A stretch of DNA of 64,000 nt from the NCBI RefSeq assembly GCF_009296025.1, contig NZ_CP045178.1:2976001-3040000 (forward strand). The letters run 5' to 3'. Position numbers and translations under genes: made by a program. This DNA comes from Streptomyces tsukubensis (lineage in GTDB: Bacteria > Actinomycetota > Actinomycetes > Streptomycetales > Streptomycetaceae). Of this stretch, positions 52,093-60,864 are shown piece after piece; position 1 is the first letter of the stretch, and each line of letters opens with the position of its first letter. The notes beneath the pieces were generated by a model. It was not told the origin of the DNA. It was given only the letters and a program-made list of their open reading frames with translations, and did no database searches.

Positions 52093-53076
52093 TCACGTAC
52101 CCGTCCCTCCGGCTGCCGGGCCGTCTGTCGGGCGCACGGTGCGCGCGGGGCGCGTTGCGCGGCTGTTGTACCAGACCGCCGCGATCACCAGGACACAGCC
52201 GGCCGCCTGGATCGCGGTGGGCCGTTCACCGATGAGAGTGCCGAGGCCGAAGGCCATCACGGGCTGAAGGAGCAGTAGCGAGGCGGCGACGCTCGGCGCC
52301 AGCCTCGGCAGGGCGGAGGTGATGAACAGCCAGGCGAGTACCTGCCCGACCAGCGCGAGGGTGACGAGCCAGCCCCAGGCCGCCCTGCCCTGGTCGAGGT
52401 CGATGCCCGTCCACAGGCCACCCATCACCGCTGCCGTCGCCGCCGCGGCCGCCGTGGAGACGCACACCGGCGAGACGATGTGCCGCCGTTCTGCCCCCAA
52501 CCTCATGAGCAGCAGATATCCGGCGTACGCCAGCCCCGCCGCGGTGCCGTAGAGGACGCCGGCCACCGGGTGGCTGCCCGGCTCCGCCCGCCCGAGCGCA
52601 CCACCGGCGAGGGCGACGCCGAGCAGCATCACCGGCGCCAGGTACAGGAACCTCCGCGACAGCGGCGTGCCCGACACCACACGCGCGAGCAGCGGGAAGA
52701 ACACCACCTGGATATTGAGCAGCACCGTGGAGACGGCGGCGCCGACGTTGAGGACGCTCGCCGCCCAGAACACCATGTCGACACCGAGCAGCACCCCGGC
52801 GCCGATGTCCATCATCCGGTGGTGGCGCGCCCGCGGCCCGGCCCGGCGCGACTCCCGCCAGGTGAGTGGTACGAGAACCACGAGTGCGAGCGCGCAGCGC
52901 AGAAAGGCGGCGGTGCCCGCGTTGGTACCGGACAGCTTCACGAACACCGCGGAGGCGGAGATGCAGACCGATCCGACGACCGCCATCAGTACGGGGCTGC
53001 CGCCACCGCGGCCCGCGGCGCCCCGCTGTTCGTCGGAGGCCGTGTGCGCGGCGGCCGAACCGTTCTTCGACGTCAT
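52093..53076 (-). CDS. EamA-family (DMT) transporter
   Basis: A 327-residue membrane protein with ten predicted helices in two repeats (SVCISASAVFVKLSGTNAG; MFVFWAASVLNVG-like segment; QVLAWLFITSALPRLAPSVA). EamA transporters export amino acids or metabolites. It is divergent from a LysR regulator 73 bases away, the classic arrangement for an inducible exporter. It is not part of the csl locus in known relatives and probably belongs to an inserted block. Confidence 0.85.
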   Translation of the reverse strand: MTSKNGSAAAHTASDEQRGAAGRGGGSPVLMAVVGSVCISASAVFVKLSGTNAGTAAFLRCALALVVLVPLTWRESRRAGPRARHHRMMDIGAGVLLGVDMVFWAASVLNVGAAVSTVLLNIQVVFFPLLARVVSGTPLSRRFLYLAPVMLLGVALAGGALGRAEPGSHPVAGVLYGTAAGLAYAGYLLLMRLGAERRHIVSPVCVSTAAAAATAAVMGGLWTGIDLDQGRAAWGWLVTLALVGQVLAWLFITSALPRLAPSVAASLLLLQPVMAFGLGTLIGERPTAIQAAGCVLVIAAVWYNSRATRPARTVRPTDGPAAGGTGT

Positions 53077-53149
53077 GCGATCACTGTGCTCGCTCTGAAG
53101 CGGAAGAAAAAGCAACAGGTTCTGTCGCCGATTCAGTAGCATCCGTAAC

Positions 53150-54043
53150 GTGATCAGTTTCGACCGACTTCGCGCTCTGGCCGCCGTATCCGCCCACGGT
53201 TCGATCGCGCGCGCCGCGGAGGCCCTGCACATCACCCCGTCGGGGCTGTCCCAGCAACTCGCCAAGCTGGAGCGTGAGGCGGGACACCGCCTGCTCGAAC
53301 CCCGTGGCCGCAGCGTCCGGATCACCCACGCGGGGCGCGTCCTCGCCGCGCACGCCGACCGGATGCTCTCCGAACTCGCCTCGACCGAGGCTGACTTGAG
53401 GGACCTGCACGACGAGGTACTGGGCCCGCTCCGCATCGGCGGCGTGGGCAGCGCGGTGCGGACCCTGCTGCCGGAGGCTCTGGAGTCACTGGCCGCCGCG
53501 CACCCTCGGCTGCGCCCCACCGTGGCCGACGGCGAGGCGGTCGACCTGGTACCTCGGCTGCTCGACGGCCAACTCGACCTGCTTCTCATCGAGAGCTGGG
53601 CCAACCGGCCCCTGTTCGTACCCGAGGGAGTCACCTTGCGGACCGTGGTCAGCGAGGAGGTGTGGGTGGCGCTGTCCGTCCGGCATCCGCTGAACGGTCG
53701 CGGGACGATCGACCTCACCGAGCTGAAAGGTACGGCCTGGGCGAGTTGCCCGCCTGGCACGGAACCGCACGAGGCGCTGGTGCAGGCGGCCCGCGCGCAG
53801 GGCGTCGAGCCCGACGTGCGCTACACCCTCACCGACCACATCACCCAGCTGGCCCTTGTCGAAAAGAACCTCACGGCCGCCCTCATGCCCGCCATGTCCC
53901 ACCACTTGGCACCGCACGGCGTGCACTTCGCACGCCTGCGCCCGGCCCTGCGGCGCGACATCAAGGCGGCCTGGACGACCAGCGCGGAGACCCCACCGGT
54001 GCGGGCGTGCGTCGCGCTCCTGGGTGGGGGTGAGGAGTACTGA
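53150..54043 (+). CDS. LysR-family transcriptional regulator
   Basis: A 297-residue LTTR. The N-terminal helix-turn-helix reads GSIARAAEALHITPSGLSQQ, then the dimer helix and a two-lobe effector domain. GTG 53150 begins near the promoter of the divergent EamA gene, so it most likely activates that exporter in response to its substrate. Confidence 0.88.
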   Translation: MISFDRLRALAAVSAHGSIARAAEALHITPSGLSQQLAKLEREAGHRLLEPRGRSVRITHAGRVLAAHADRMLSELASTEADLRDLHDEVLGPLRIGGVGSAVRTLLPEALESLAAAHPRLRPTVADGEAVDLVPRLLDGQLDLLLIESWANRPLFVPEGVTLRTVVSEEVWVALSVRHPLNGRGTIDLTELKGTAWASCPPGTEPHEALVQAARAQGVEPDVRYTLTDHITQLALVEKNLTAALMPAMSHHLAPHGVHFARLRPALRRDIKAAWTTSAETPPVRACVALLGGGEEY

Positions 54044-54185
54044 CGGCGGGCGGATGGGGAGATAACCGGGAGGGCTGGGCCATGGTCCTCCTGGCTGGGC
54101 AACGGTCCGTCTTCAGTCCAGGACGGGTCCAGGGCGGGTCCAGGGCGAGTCTGGACCGGGGCCAGGGAGGAGCCGCGGGTACGGC

Positions 54186-54317
54186 TGGCACTGCCGGACA
54201 CCGGAGAAGGTCCCCTTCCTGTACCTGCGCGTGGCGCCGAGTACGGTGCGCGCCCGGCGCGGAGAACCGGAGCTGCGCGGCAGGATCGTCCTGCGCGACG
54301 GGGTGTGGCTGGAGTAG
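54186..54317 (+). pseudogene. C-terminal remnant of an unidentified oxidoreductase-like protein
   Basis: The frame gives RTPEKVPFLYLRVAPSTVRA and ends LRGRIVLRDGVWLE before TAG. It resembles the C-terminus of pyridoxamine-oxidase/F420-type proteins but is too short to assign firmly. No start; relic of a larger gene. Confidence 0.35.
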
Positions 54318-54351
54318 CACGAACTGTGTGAGCGGAACCTGCGGGAGACGC

Positions 54352-54428
54352 GAGGCGGCGAGGCGGCGAGGCGGCGAGGCGGCGAGGCGGCGAGGCGGCG
54401 AGGCGGCGAGGCGGCGAGGCGGCGAGGC
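54352..54428. repeat. 8-nt tandem repeat, nine perfect units
   Basis: Nine perfect copies of GAGGCGGC plus a partial one. The array ends at the stop codon of the leftward XRE gene (54428-54430). Eight is not a multiple of three, so length change would shift frames. Confidence 0.9.
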
Positions 54429-55273
54429 TAAGCGTCGTAGGAGTCCGCGCTCGGCGCCAGGTCCTGGAGCCCTATCACTCGTAGCAGTTCGAGGCGTTCG
54501 TACGTCTCCGTACCCGGCCGTGCCGAGTGCACGATGAGCTCCTGGTCGTGTCCGTCACCGAGCAGTACCTCGCAGTCGAGGTCGAGGATGCCGACCACGG
54601 GGTGCACGAAGCGCTTCGGCGACGGGCGGCGCACCACCACGTCGTGCGCCCTCCACAGCTCCTCGAACTCCGCTGATCCGGACCGTAGTTCGGCGACCAG
54701 AGCGGCAGGCCCCGGGTCGTCGGGGCGGGCCGCGGCGACCGCGCGCAGGCCCGCCACATGGGCCCTGGAGTGCGTGCCGTGGTGCTCGGGCGGGGCGATC
54801 AGCCGGGTGGCCGGGTCCGTGAACCAGCGTCGGATCAGGTTCGAGCCCACGAAATCTCCGCTCAGCGCCATCGACATGGTGTTCTGCGCCAGCACCTCGC
54901 CCCAGTCGCTGTAGACCGAGGCCGGCAGGTCGTGCAGCCGGTCCAGGATCATCAGCAGCCCCGGACGTACGTGCCCGGAGGACGTGCCGGACCGGGGCGG
55001 CTCCTCGCCCGCCAGATGGAACAGGTGGTCGCGCTCGGCGTCGGTCAGCCGTAGCGCGCGGGCCAGCGCCGTCAGCATCTGGCGCGAGGGATGCGAGCCG
55101 CGGCGCTGCTCAAGGCGCGTGTAGTAGTCCGTGGACATCCCCGTGAGCCGCGCCACCTCCTCGCGGCGCAGCCCCGGCGTACGACGCCTGGGCCCCGCGG
55201 ACAGGCCCACGTCGGAGGGGCTCAGGCGGGTGCGGGAGCGGCGCAGGAAGTCCGCGAGTTCGGCTCGGTTCAC
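54428..55273 (-). CDS. XRE-family regulator with MmyB-like ligand domain
   Basis: A 281-residue regulator: N-terminal helix-turn-helix (TPGLRREEVARLTGMSTDYY) followed by the MmyB-like ligand-binding domain with LASPSVYSDWGEVLAQN-like segment and VHPVVGILDLDCEVLL. The family controls adjacent oxidoreductase genes; here an NAD-epimerase is divergent 138 bases away. GTG 55273 is the start giving the standard N-terminus; GGAG is very close to it. Confidence 0.82.
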   Translation of the reverse strand: MNRAELADFLRRSRTRLSPSDVGLSAGPRRRTPGLRREEVARLTGMSTDYYTRLEQRRGSHPSRQMLTALARALRLTDAERDHLFHLAGEEPPRSGTSSGHVRPGLLMILDRLHDLPASVYSDWGEVLAQNTMSMALSGDFVGSNLIRRWFTDPATRLIAPPEHHGTHSRAHVAGLRAVAAARPDDPGPAALVAELRSGSAEFEELWRAHDVVVRRPSPKRFVHPVVGILDLDCEVLLGDGHDQELIVHSARPGTETYERLELLRVIGLQDLAPSADSYDA

Positions 55274-55410
55274 CTCTCCAGGATCGCTCAGGGCGGTGCC
55301 GTATTCACTTCGCAGCCAGGGAGTGTCGGTCCCTGGATAACGGCGTCTCTCCCGCCGCGCCCCGAGGCCGGTGACGCTGAGGGCATGGCTACGACGACGA
55401 GGAGGCGGCC

Positions 55411-56265
55411 ATGCTGACATTGGTGACAGGTGCGACGGGGCAGGTCGGGCGGCGGTTCGTGCCGCGACTGCTCCAGAGCGCGGCGCCTGGCGAACGGGTC
55501 AGGGTGCTGGTGCGGGACGAGTCTCGCGGGGAACTGCTCGCGCGGTTGGGCGCGGAGGTGGTCGTAGGCGACCTCCGGGACACGGAGGTGCTCGGCAAGG
55601 CCACGGCCGGGGCGGACGCCGTGGTGAACGTCGCCGCCGCGTTCCGCGGGGTCCCCGACGAGGAGGCGCGAGCCATCAACCGGGACGCGGCGATCGAGCT
55701 GGCGCGGGCCTCGGTCTCCTCGGGCGTACGGAGGTTCGTGCAGGTCAGTACCGGGCTCGTGTACGGAAAGGGGCGCGGCAGGCCGTTCGTCGAGGACGAC
55801 CCGACGGAGCCGGGCGGCCACATGTGGGGCGCGTACCCCGAGTCGAAGGGGGAGGCCGAGCGCGCGCTCGGCGCCCTCGACGGCCTCGACGACCTGCGCA
55901 TCGGACGGCTGCCGTTCGTCTACGGTGACGGGGACCCGCACCTCACCGACGTGATGGCGTGGGCACCGAACTGGCCCGCCATGCGGCGCCTGCACATGGG
56001 CCATCACGCGGACGTCGCACAGGGCCTGCAACGGCTCCTGTACGCACCAGGGGCGCGGGGCGTGTACAACATCGCCGACGAGGCCCCGGTGACCACGGTC
56101 GATCTCTACCAGCTCAACGGGGCGCAGGTGCCGGCCGAGGCGTACGAGAAGGTCGATCCGGACCCGTGGGTGGGCGTGATGTCGACGTCCCGCATCCGCC
56201 GCGAACTGGGCTACCGCCCGTTCTTCCCGTCGGTCTGGGGCGCGCGCGACATGGGGGCGATGTAG
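55411..56265 (+). CDS. NAD-dependent epimerase/dehydratase
   Basis: A 284-residue extended SDR: VTGATGQVGRRF nucleotide loop, VQVSTGLVYG (Ser), YPESKGEAER (YxxxK) and RLPFVYGDGDP. It acts on a nucleotide sugar or similar compound. It is divergent from the XRE regulator. In most Streptomyces such regulator/SDR pairs are common accessory units. Confidence 0.85.
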   Translation: MLTLVTGATGQVGRRFVPRLLQSAAPGERVRVLVRDESRGELLARLGAEVVVGDLRDTEVLGKATAGADAVVNVAAAFRGVPDEEARAINRDAAIELARASVSSGVRRFVQVSTGLVYGKGRGRPFVEDDPTEPGGHMWGAYPESKGEAERALGALDGLDDLRIGRLPFVYGDGDPHLTDVMAWAPNWPAMRRLHMGHHADVAQGLQRLLYAPGARGVYNIADEAPVTTVDLYQLNGAQVPAEAYEKVDPDPWVGVMSTSRIRRELGYRPFFPSVWGARDMGAM

Positions 56266-56529
56266 CCCGCGCAGTCGTGGTCCGCGCGGTCCGGGTAGCC
56301 CGCGCGGTCCGCGCGGTGGATCGTGCTCCGCGAGCCCGACGCTCGGGACCGTAGTGCGCTCTTGGCAGCGGACTCAGCCGCCGAAGAAGCCGAGGTGGTG
56401 CACGGAAATCCTTGCCTCGACTGTGCAAGGGTTCCTGTCGAGCGCGAGGCCCACCGGCATCTCGTCCTCAACGGCGGCTGCCGTCGCCACTTTCGTCACA
56501 GGTCCTGGCGGACGGACCGAGCCGTTCGT
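56266..56529. other. Convergent gap
   Basis: 264 bases between the epimerase and the GH6 gene. Holds imperfect repeats of CCCGCGCGGTCCG at 56270-56320 and the hairpin below. No gene. Confidence 0.45.
56404..56435. terminator. Possible terminator hairpin
   Basis: GGAAATCCTTGC pairs with GCAAGGGTTCC with one bulge and one G-T pair, in the convergent gap. Confidence 0.4.
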
Positions 56530-57591
56530 CTAGCCGCTCGCCCTGGCCAGCTTCAGCGCGTACTCGGGCCACCAGTCGCCCGCCTTCGGGCCGCCCTTGC
56601 AGGTGCCGTCGGACTCTCCCGGTCGCTTGACCCACAGATACGCGTCCACCAGTGAGTCCGTCGTCCTGGTCGAGGGCGCCTCGCCGAGTGCGCGGCCCGG
56701 CGGGTTGCACCAGCGTTCCTTCGCGTCGCCGCCCGTGTAGGGGCCGTTGCCGTTGCGGCTCGTGTCGATGACGAACGGCTTCCCACCGATCTTCTCCGAC
56801 AGCTTCTTGCCGAACTCCGTACTGACGTCCGTCGGCTGGAAGTTGGACACGTTGACGGCGAAGCCGTCGGCCTCGGAGACGCCCACACGGGTCAACGGCT
56901 GTCGCAGCGCCTCGGGTTCCTGCCACCCCGCGTTGCCCGCGTCGAGGTACACCTTTGTACGGCTCAGCCCCTTCAGCTTCTCGATGGCGCCCTTCAGCAG
57001 GTCGAAGCGCTCCTCGTGGAACTGCTCAGGCGTACAGCCGTCCACGAGGTGGAGCAGCGCGTCGGGTTCGAGGATCACGGTGGCGGGGCGGCCTCCGATC
57101 CCCTTCGCGACCTGGTCGATCCAGGCGCGGTAGGCGTTGCCGTCGGCGGCGCCGCCACCCGAGTACTGGCCGCAGTCGCGGTGCGGGACGTTGTAGAGGA
57201 CCAGCAGCGCCGACCGGTCGGCCTTCTCCGCCGCCTCGGTGAAGCCGCGCGCCTGCTGCTCGGGATTGTCGGGGCTGAGCCACTCCCCCACGGGCTGCTC
57301 GGCGATCTTGCGGATCTGCGCGGCCGCTGAATCCTTGCCGCTCTTCTCGTAACTGGCGACCTGCTTGGCCGCGTTGCCCTGCGGGTTGACCCAGTACGGG
57401 TCGGTGCCTTTGGGCTGCTGTTTCACCGCCCCCTGCTCCCGGTCCTCCGCGTTCTTCGAACCGTCGTCACCGGAGGAGCCGGAACACCCGGAGATCAGCA
57501 GCGCGGCCCCCACCGCGACCGCCACGACCGCCGGGATCCTGCCCCTCCGGCCTGCGGAACCTCGTCCGCGGCCGGCGTCACTGTCGTACAT
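56530..57591 (-). CDS. cslZ: Exported GH6 glycoside hydrolase lipoprotein
   Basis: A 353-residue lipoprotein (lipobox LISGC, about residue 35). The GH6 fold shows YNVPHRDCGQYSGGG, VILEPDALLHLVDGC, VYLDAGNAGW, NVSNFQPTDVS, FVIDTSRNGNGPY and the catalytic-region WCNPPGRALGE. It cuts beta-1,4-glucan. CslZ, the GH6 enzyme, normally follows cslA-glxA; here it lies 4.5 kb away in the opposite direction, behind two regulator/target pairs. Assignment as CslZ rests on family and closeness. ATG 57591 has GGGAG upstream. Confidence 0.75.
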   Translation of the reverse strand: MYDSDAGRGRGSAGRRGRIPAVVAVAVGAALLISGCSGSSGDDGSKNAEDREQGAVKQQPKGTDPYWVNPQGNAAKQVASYEKSGKDSAAAQIRKIAEQPVGEWLSPDNPEQQARGFTEAAEKADRSALLVLYNVPHRDCGQYSGGGAADGNAYRAWIDQVAKGIGGRPATVILEPDALLHLVDGCTPEQFHEERFDLLKGAIEKLKGLSRTKVYLDAGNAGWQEPEALRQPLTRVGVSEADGFAVNVSNFQPTDVSTEFGKKLSEKIGGKPFVIDTSRNGNGPYTGGDAKERWCNPPGRALGEAPSTRTTDSLVDAYLWVKRPGESDGTCKGGPKAGDWWPEYALKLARASG

Positions 57592-57788
57592 CCACTCCCC
57601 CTTGGGTGCACTGCGTGGTCCTCGGTGGCGCTCCCAATCGTGACATACACGGGCGTCCACCCACGGATCCGCGCAGTGATCGTCGGCATGCTGTTACAGC
57701 CCGCGTCGGGTTGCCGGTGAGGTCGGTGTCGGGACGGCGGTGCGTGCGGTGTTCGGCCCCTGCCCCGGGACGGGTGGCCCTGCCCGCC

Positions 57789-57853
57789 TCAGGGGTCCTT
57801 GTAATAGGGGCCCCCGCGGCCTGATCGGACTCCCCTATTGCAAGGACCCCTCA
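57789..57853. repeat. 65-bp palindromic element, copy B
   Basis: Inverted copy of the element at 35079-35143: arms AGGGGTCCTTGTAATA (57791-57806) and TATTGCAAGGACCCCT (57836-57851), with the same central sequence read on the other strand. The right arm again provides the stop codon of a leftward gene (sortase). Confidence 0.85.
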
Positions 57854-58663
57854 GTGCCCCTCGACCGAGGTCAGATAGGCGGATACGACGACGTTCGCGC
57901 TGTAGACACGGGATGCGCTGTCGAAGTCGCCGCCGCAGGTGATGAGCCGCAACTCGGCCCGGTTCCGCTGGTGTTGGCCGTACGCCTTCGCCGCGTCGAA
58001 CCGGTCCCTGCTGAAGACCTCGACATCGTCGACGGTGAACTCGGCGACGGTACCGTCCTGCCTGCTCACCCTGATCGTGTCGCCGGCCCGCGTTGAGCTG
58101 AGGTGGTAGAAGACGGCCTGTCCGGTGTCGGTGTCGACGTGACCGACCAGCAGCGCCGCCCCCACCGCGCCGGGGCGCACACCACCGCCGTACCAGCCGA
58201 CCGTGTCCGGTGCCTCGTACGACGGCGGATCGATGGCACCCTCACCGTCGAGGCCCCGGGGCTCGACCGGGGCGCGCACCCCGAGCGCGGGGACATCGAC
58301 GTGCTCGGGCCGCGAACCGGCCACCGGCTCGTGCGCGGGCGGGAGTCGCAACCCGAGCGGCCGGCCGACGGCAGCCGCGTCACCGGTCGTCGGCGAGGAC
58401 AGAGCATCCGGCAGATCGGTGACGTCACGCCCCCAGAGCCAGAGACCGAGCAACAGCAGCACCCAGGCCACCCCGGTGAACAGCCTCCCGGCGCCGGAGG
58501 CACGGCGCCCTTCACTCCTCCGGCGCCCCTCACTCGCGCGGCGCCCTTCACTCCTCCGGCGCCCCTCACTCGCGCGGCGCCCCTCGCCCCCGCTGTGCCC
58601 GATCCCCGTAAGGTCCCCTTCGCCCATCCCAACTCGCCCATCCCATCCGGGGGTTCGTCTCAC
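57851..58663 (-). CDS. Class F sortase
   Basis: A 270-residue membrane enzyme. A basic N-terminus with five-residue repeats (EGRRA/EGRRR S) is followed by one transmembrane helix (VAWVLLLLGLWLWG) and the sortase domain: LLVGHVDTDTG (His), LRLITCGGDFD (catalytic Cys), and Arg in SRVYSANVVV. It would cleave a sorting signal and attach protein to the wall. It follows a membrane-anchored protein gene by 24 bases. The stop codon lies in repeat element B. Start may be downstream of the repeats. Confidence 0.82.
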   Translation of the reverse strand: MRRTPGWDGRVGMGEGDLTGIGHSGGEGRRASEGRRRSEGRRASEGRRRSEGRRASGAGRLFTGVAWVLLLLGLWLWGRDVTDLPDALSSPTTGDAAAVGRPLGLRLPPAHEPVAGSRPEHVDVPALGVRAPVEPRGLDGEGAIDPPSYEAPDTVGWYGGGVRPGAVGAALLVGHVDTDTGQAVFYHLSSTRAGDTIRVSRQDGTVAEFTVDDVEVFSRDRFDAAKAYGQHQRNRAELRLITCGGDFDSASRVYSANVVVSAYLTSVEGH

Positions 58664-58687
58664 GTGGGGCGCCCCGCCCCGACGGGG

Positions 58688-59242
58688 TCACTCCGGGCGT
58701 CGGCGCCCGCGGCTGACGAGGCGCCCTGTCACGGCGAGCACGGCGGCGCCCGCGAGGACCGCGCCGGTCACCGTCTGGCGCAGACCGGGCCCCTCTTCCC
58801 GCGGCCGTCCCGCGGCGAGACGAGCGGTGGCGCCGCCCCCGGCATGGACGGGAGCGGTCGGTGTCGGTCCGCGACCGTGCTCGACCCACAGCCGTCCGCG
58901 GGCCGCGTCGTCGTAGCCGTCGCAGGTGACGGTGACGGTGTGCCTGCCGGGCCGCGCGGAGCGCTCGACGGTCGCCTCGCCGTACAGCGGGTTGCCCTCG
59001 CCGTCCTTGCCCGACAGCGGGACGTCCGAGTCGAACACCCTCGATCTGGCCTCGCCCGTGGTGCCCTCGCACCCGTCGACCCGGAGTTCGACGCGACCGC
59101 CGGGGGCGACCGTCGAGGGGGTGACTCGCACTGTGCCTTCACCCGAACCGTGGTGGTGGTCACCTGCGTACGCCACGGTCGCCGGGGTCAGGGCCGCCAC
59201 CAACGCGGCGCCCGCACAGAGAGTGATCCGCACTGAGCCCAT
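58688..59242 (-). CDS. Secreted, C-terminally anchored protein paired with sortase F
   Basis: A 184-residue protein. Signal peptide (ALVAALTPATVAYAG), an Ig-like beta-domain with two Cys (VDGCEGT, VTCDGYDD), a Pro-rich linker, a hydrophobic helix (VTGAVLAGAAVLAVTGRLV) and a basic tail RGRRRPE. This is the shape of a sortase substrate, but no LPxTG/LAxTG pentapeptide precedes the helix. GGGAGG precedes ATG 59242. Upstream of the sortase gene in the same operon. Confidence 0.7.
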   Translation of the reverse strand: MGSVRITLCAGAALVAALTPATVAYAGDHHHGSGEGTVRVTPSTVAPGGRVELRVDGCEGTTGEARSRVFDSDVPLSGKDGEGNPLYGEATVERSARPGRHTVTVTCDGYDDAARGRLWVEHGRGPTPTAPVHAGGGATARLAAGRPREEGPGLRQTVTGAVLAGAAVLAVTGRLVSRGRRRPE

Positions 59243-59488
59243 CGTGAACCTCCCATAACTGGAGGCTGCGCCGTCCGGCAGGTGGACGCATCCGGTGGGG
59301 GCGGCGGCTGGGCTGTTCGAGCGACCGTGCGCCGGGCGGGGCAGGTGGGTGACGGGCCCGGCCGCCGCCCGGCCGTGCGCCCTGGCCTCGGGACCCGTAC
59401 GAATGAATGAATAGGATGGTGGCCTCGGAGCGTCCCCTTTCGGGGGCTCCGGGTGATCGCCCCGCCGAGTGGCCAGGAGTCCGCACCC

Positions 59489-60268
59489 ATGACAGAGCGC
59501 AAGCCCATCGAATCGTGGCTCACGGACATGGACGGCGTGCTGATGCACGAAGGTGTCCCCGTTCCCGGAGCGGGCGCCTTCCTTGAGCGCCTCCAAGAGG
59601 CGGGACGCCCCTTCCTCGTACTCACCAACAACTCGATCTACACCGCTCGGGACCTGCACGTACGGCTGAAGCGCATCGGCCTTGAGGTCCCCGTCGCCAA
59701 CATCTGGACCTCCGCCCTGGCGACCGCGAAGTTCCTGGACACGCAGCACCCCAACGGCACCGCCTACGTGATCGGCGAGGCCGGGCTGACCACCGCCCTG
59801 CACGAGGCGGGTTACGTCCTGACGGACTCGGAGCCCGACTTCGTGATCCTGGGCGAGACCCGTACGTACTCGTTCGAGGCGCTCACCAAGGCGATTCGTC
59901 TGATCAACAACGGGGCGCGGTTCATCGCCACCAACCCCGACAACACCGGCCCCTCCCCCGAGGGTGCCCTGCCCGCCACCGGCTCGGTCGCCGCCCTGAT
60001 CACCAAGGCGACCGGCAAGGACCCGTACTTCGTCGGGAAGCCGAACCCCCTGATGATGCGCACCGGCCTGAACGCGATCGGCGCCCACTCCGAGAGTTCC
60101 GCCATGATCGGCGACCGGATGGACACCGACGTACTCGCGGGCTTGGAGGCGGGGATGGAGACCTTCCTGGTCCTCACCGGTCTGACCGCGAAGGACGACA
60201 TCGACCAGTACCCGTACCGGCCGACGACGGTCGTGGACTCCATCGCGGATCTGGTCGAGTTGATCTGA
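59489..60268 (+). CDS. NagD-like HAD phosphatase
   Basis: A 259-residue HAD-IIA hydrolase: DMDGVLMHEG (nucleophile Asp), LTNNSIYT (motif II), VGKPNPLMM (Lys) and MIGDRMDTDVLAGLEAG (motif IV). These dephosphorylate sugar or nucleotide monophosphates in the cytosol. AGGAG lies 10 bases before ATG 59489. Single gene followed by a repeat array. Confidence 0.9.
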   Translation: MTERKPIESWLTDMDGVLMHEGVPVPGAGAFLERLQEAGRPFLVLTNNSIYTARDLHVRLKRIGLEVPVANIWTSALATAKFLDTQHPNGTAYVIGEAGLTTALHEAGYVLTDSEPDFVILGETRTYSFEALTKAIRLINNGARFIATNPDNTGPSPEGALPATGSVAALITKATGKDPYFVGKPNPLMMRTGLNAIGAHSESSAMIGDRMDTDVLAGLEAGMETFLVLTGLTAKDDIDQYPYRPTTVVDSIADLVELI

Positions 60269-60336
60269 TCCGGACCGGTCAGTCACGGCTGGTCCGATCC
60301 GGACCGGTCAGGCACAGCTGGTCCGATCAGGACCGG
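60267..60336. repeat. 29-nt tandem repeat after the HAD gene
   Basis: Two near-identical 29-base units starting GATCCGGACCGGTCAG and a partial third. The first unit begins on the gene's stop codon. Confidence 0.85.
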
Positions 60337-60429
60337 CGTGGAGGCCCGGCCGAGTGGTCCCTCTTGTGCTGGTGGTCCCGCTCGGCCCGGTGACCCCGGT
60401 GATTCCACCGGTGTTCATGGTCCCGGTGG

Positions 60430-60864
60430 TCAGTCCATCGTGAGGACGATCTTCCCGTGCGCCCGATGGGAGCGAAGGCGACCCCATGCTTCCACGCCGG
60501 TCGCGAAGGTGTACGTGCTGTCGATGAGGGCGCGCACACGCCCGTCGGCGACCGCGGGCAGCAGGTCCCGCCCCGCGGTGGCGATGACCTCGCCCAGTTC
60601 CGCGGCCCTGGTGAAACCGAAGGACACTCCGTGGATCCGCAGATAGCGGTAGGAGAGGGCGTCGAGGTCGATGGTGGACACGGCGGTGTCCAGGCGGCCG
60701 ATGTTGACCACCGCCCCGTCGACCCGGGTGGCGGGCAGACAGGCGGCGAACGTCTCTCCGCCCACGTGGTCGAGGACGACCTCCGCGCCTTCGCCGCCAG
60801 TCGCCGCCAGTACCGCCTCGGTGAGCCGCTGTTCGCCGGTGGCCACCACGGTGTCGGCAACCGC
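60430..60864 (-). pseudogene. 3' half of a zinc-type alcohol dehydrogenase/quinone reductase
   Basis: About 140 residues of the MDR C-terminal half: AATGGEGAEVVLDHVGGETF, NIGRLDTAVSTIDLDAL and a HAHGKIVLTMD-like end. The catalytic domain is missing. The frame continues directly from the stop codon of the cupin gene upstream, so a deletion joined the two. It may still be translated but cannot be a full enzyme. Confidence 0.7.
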
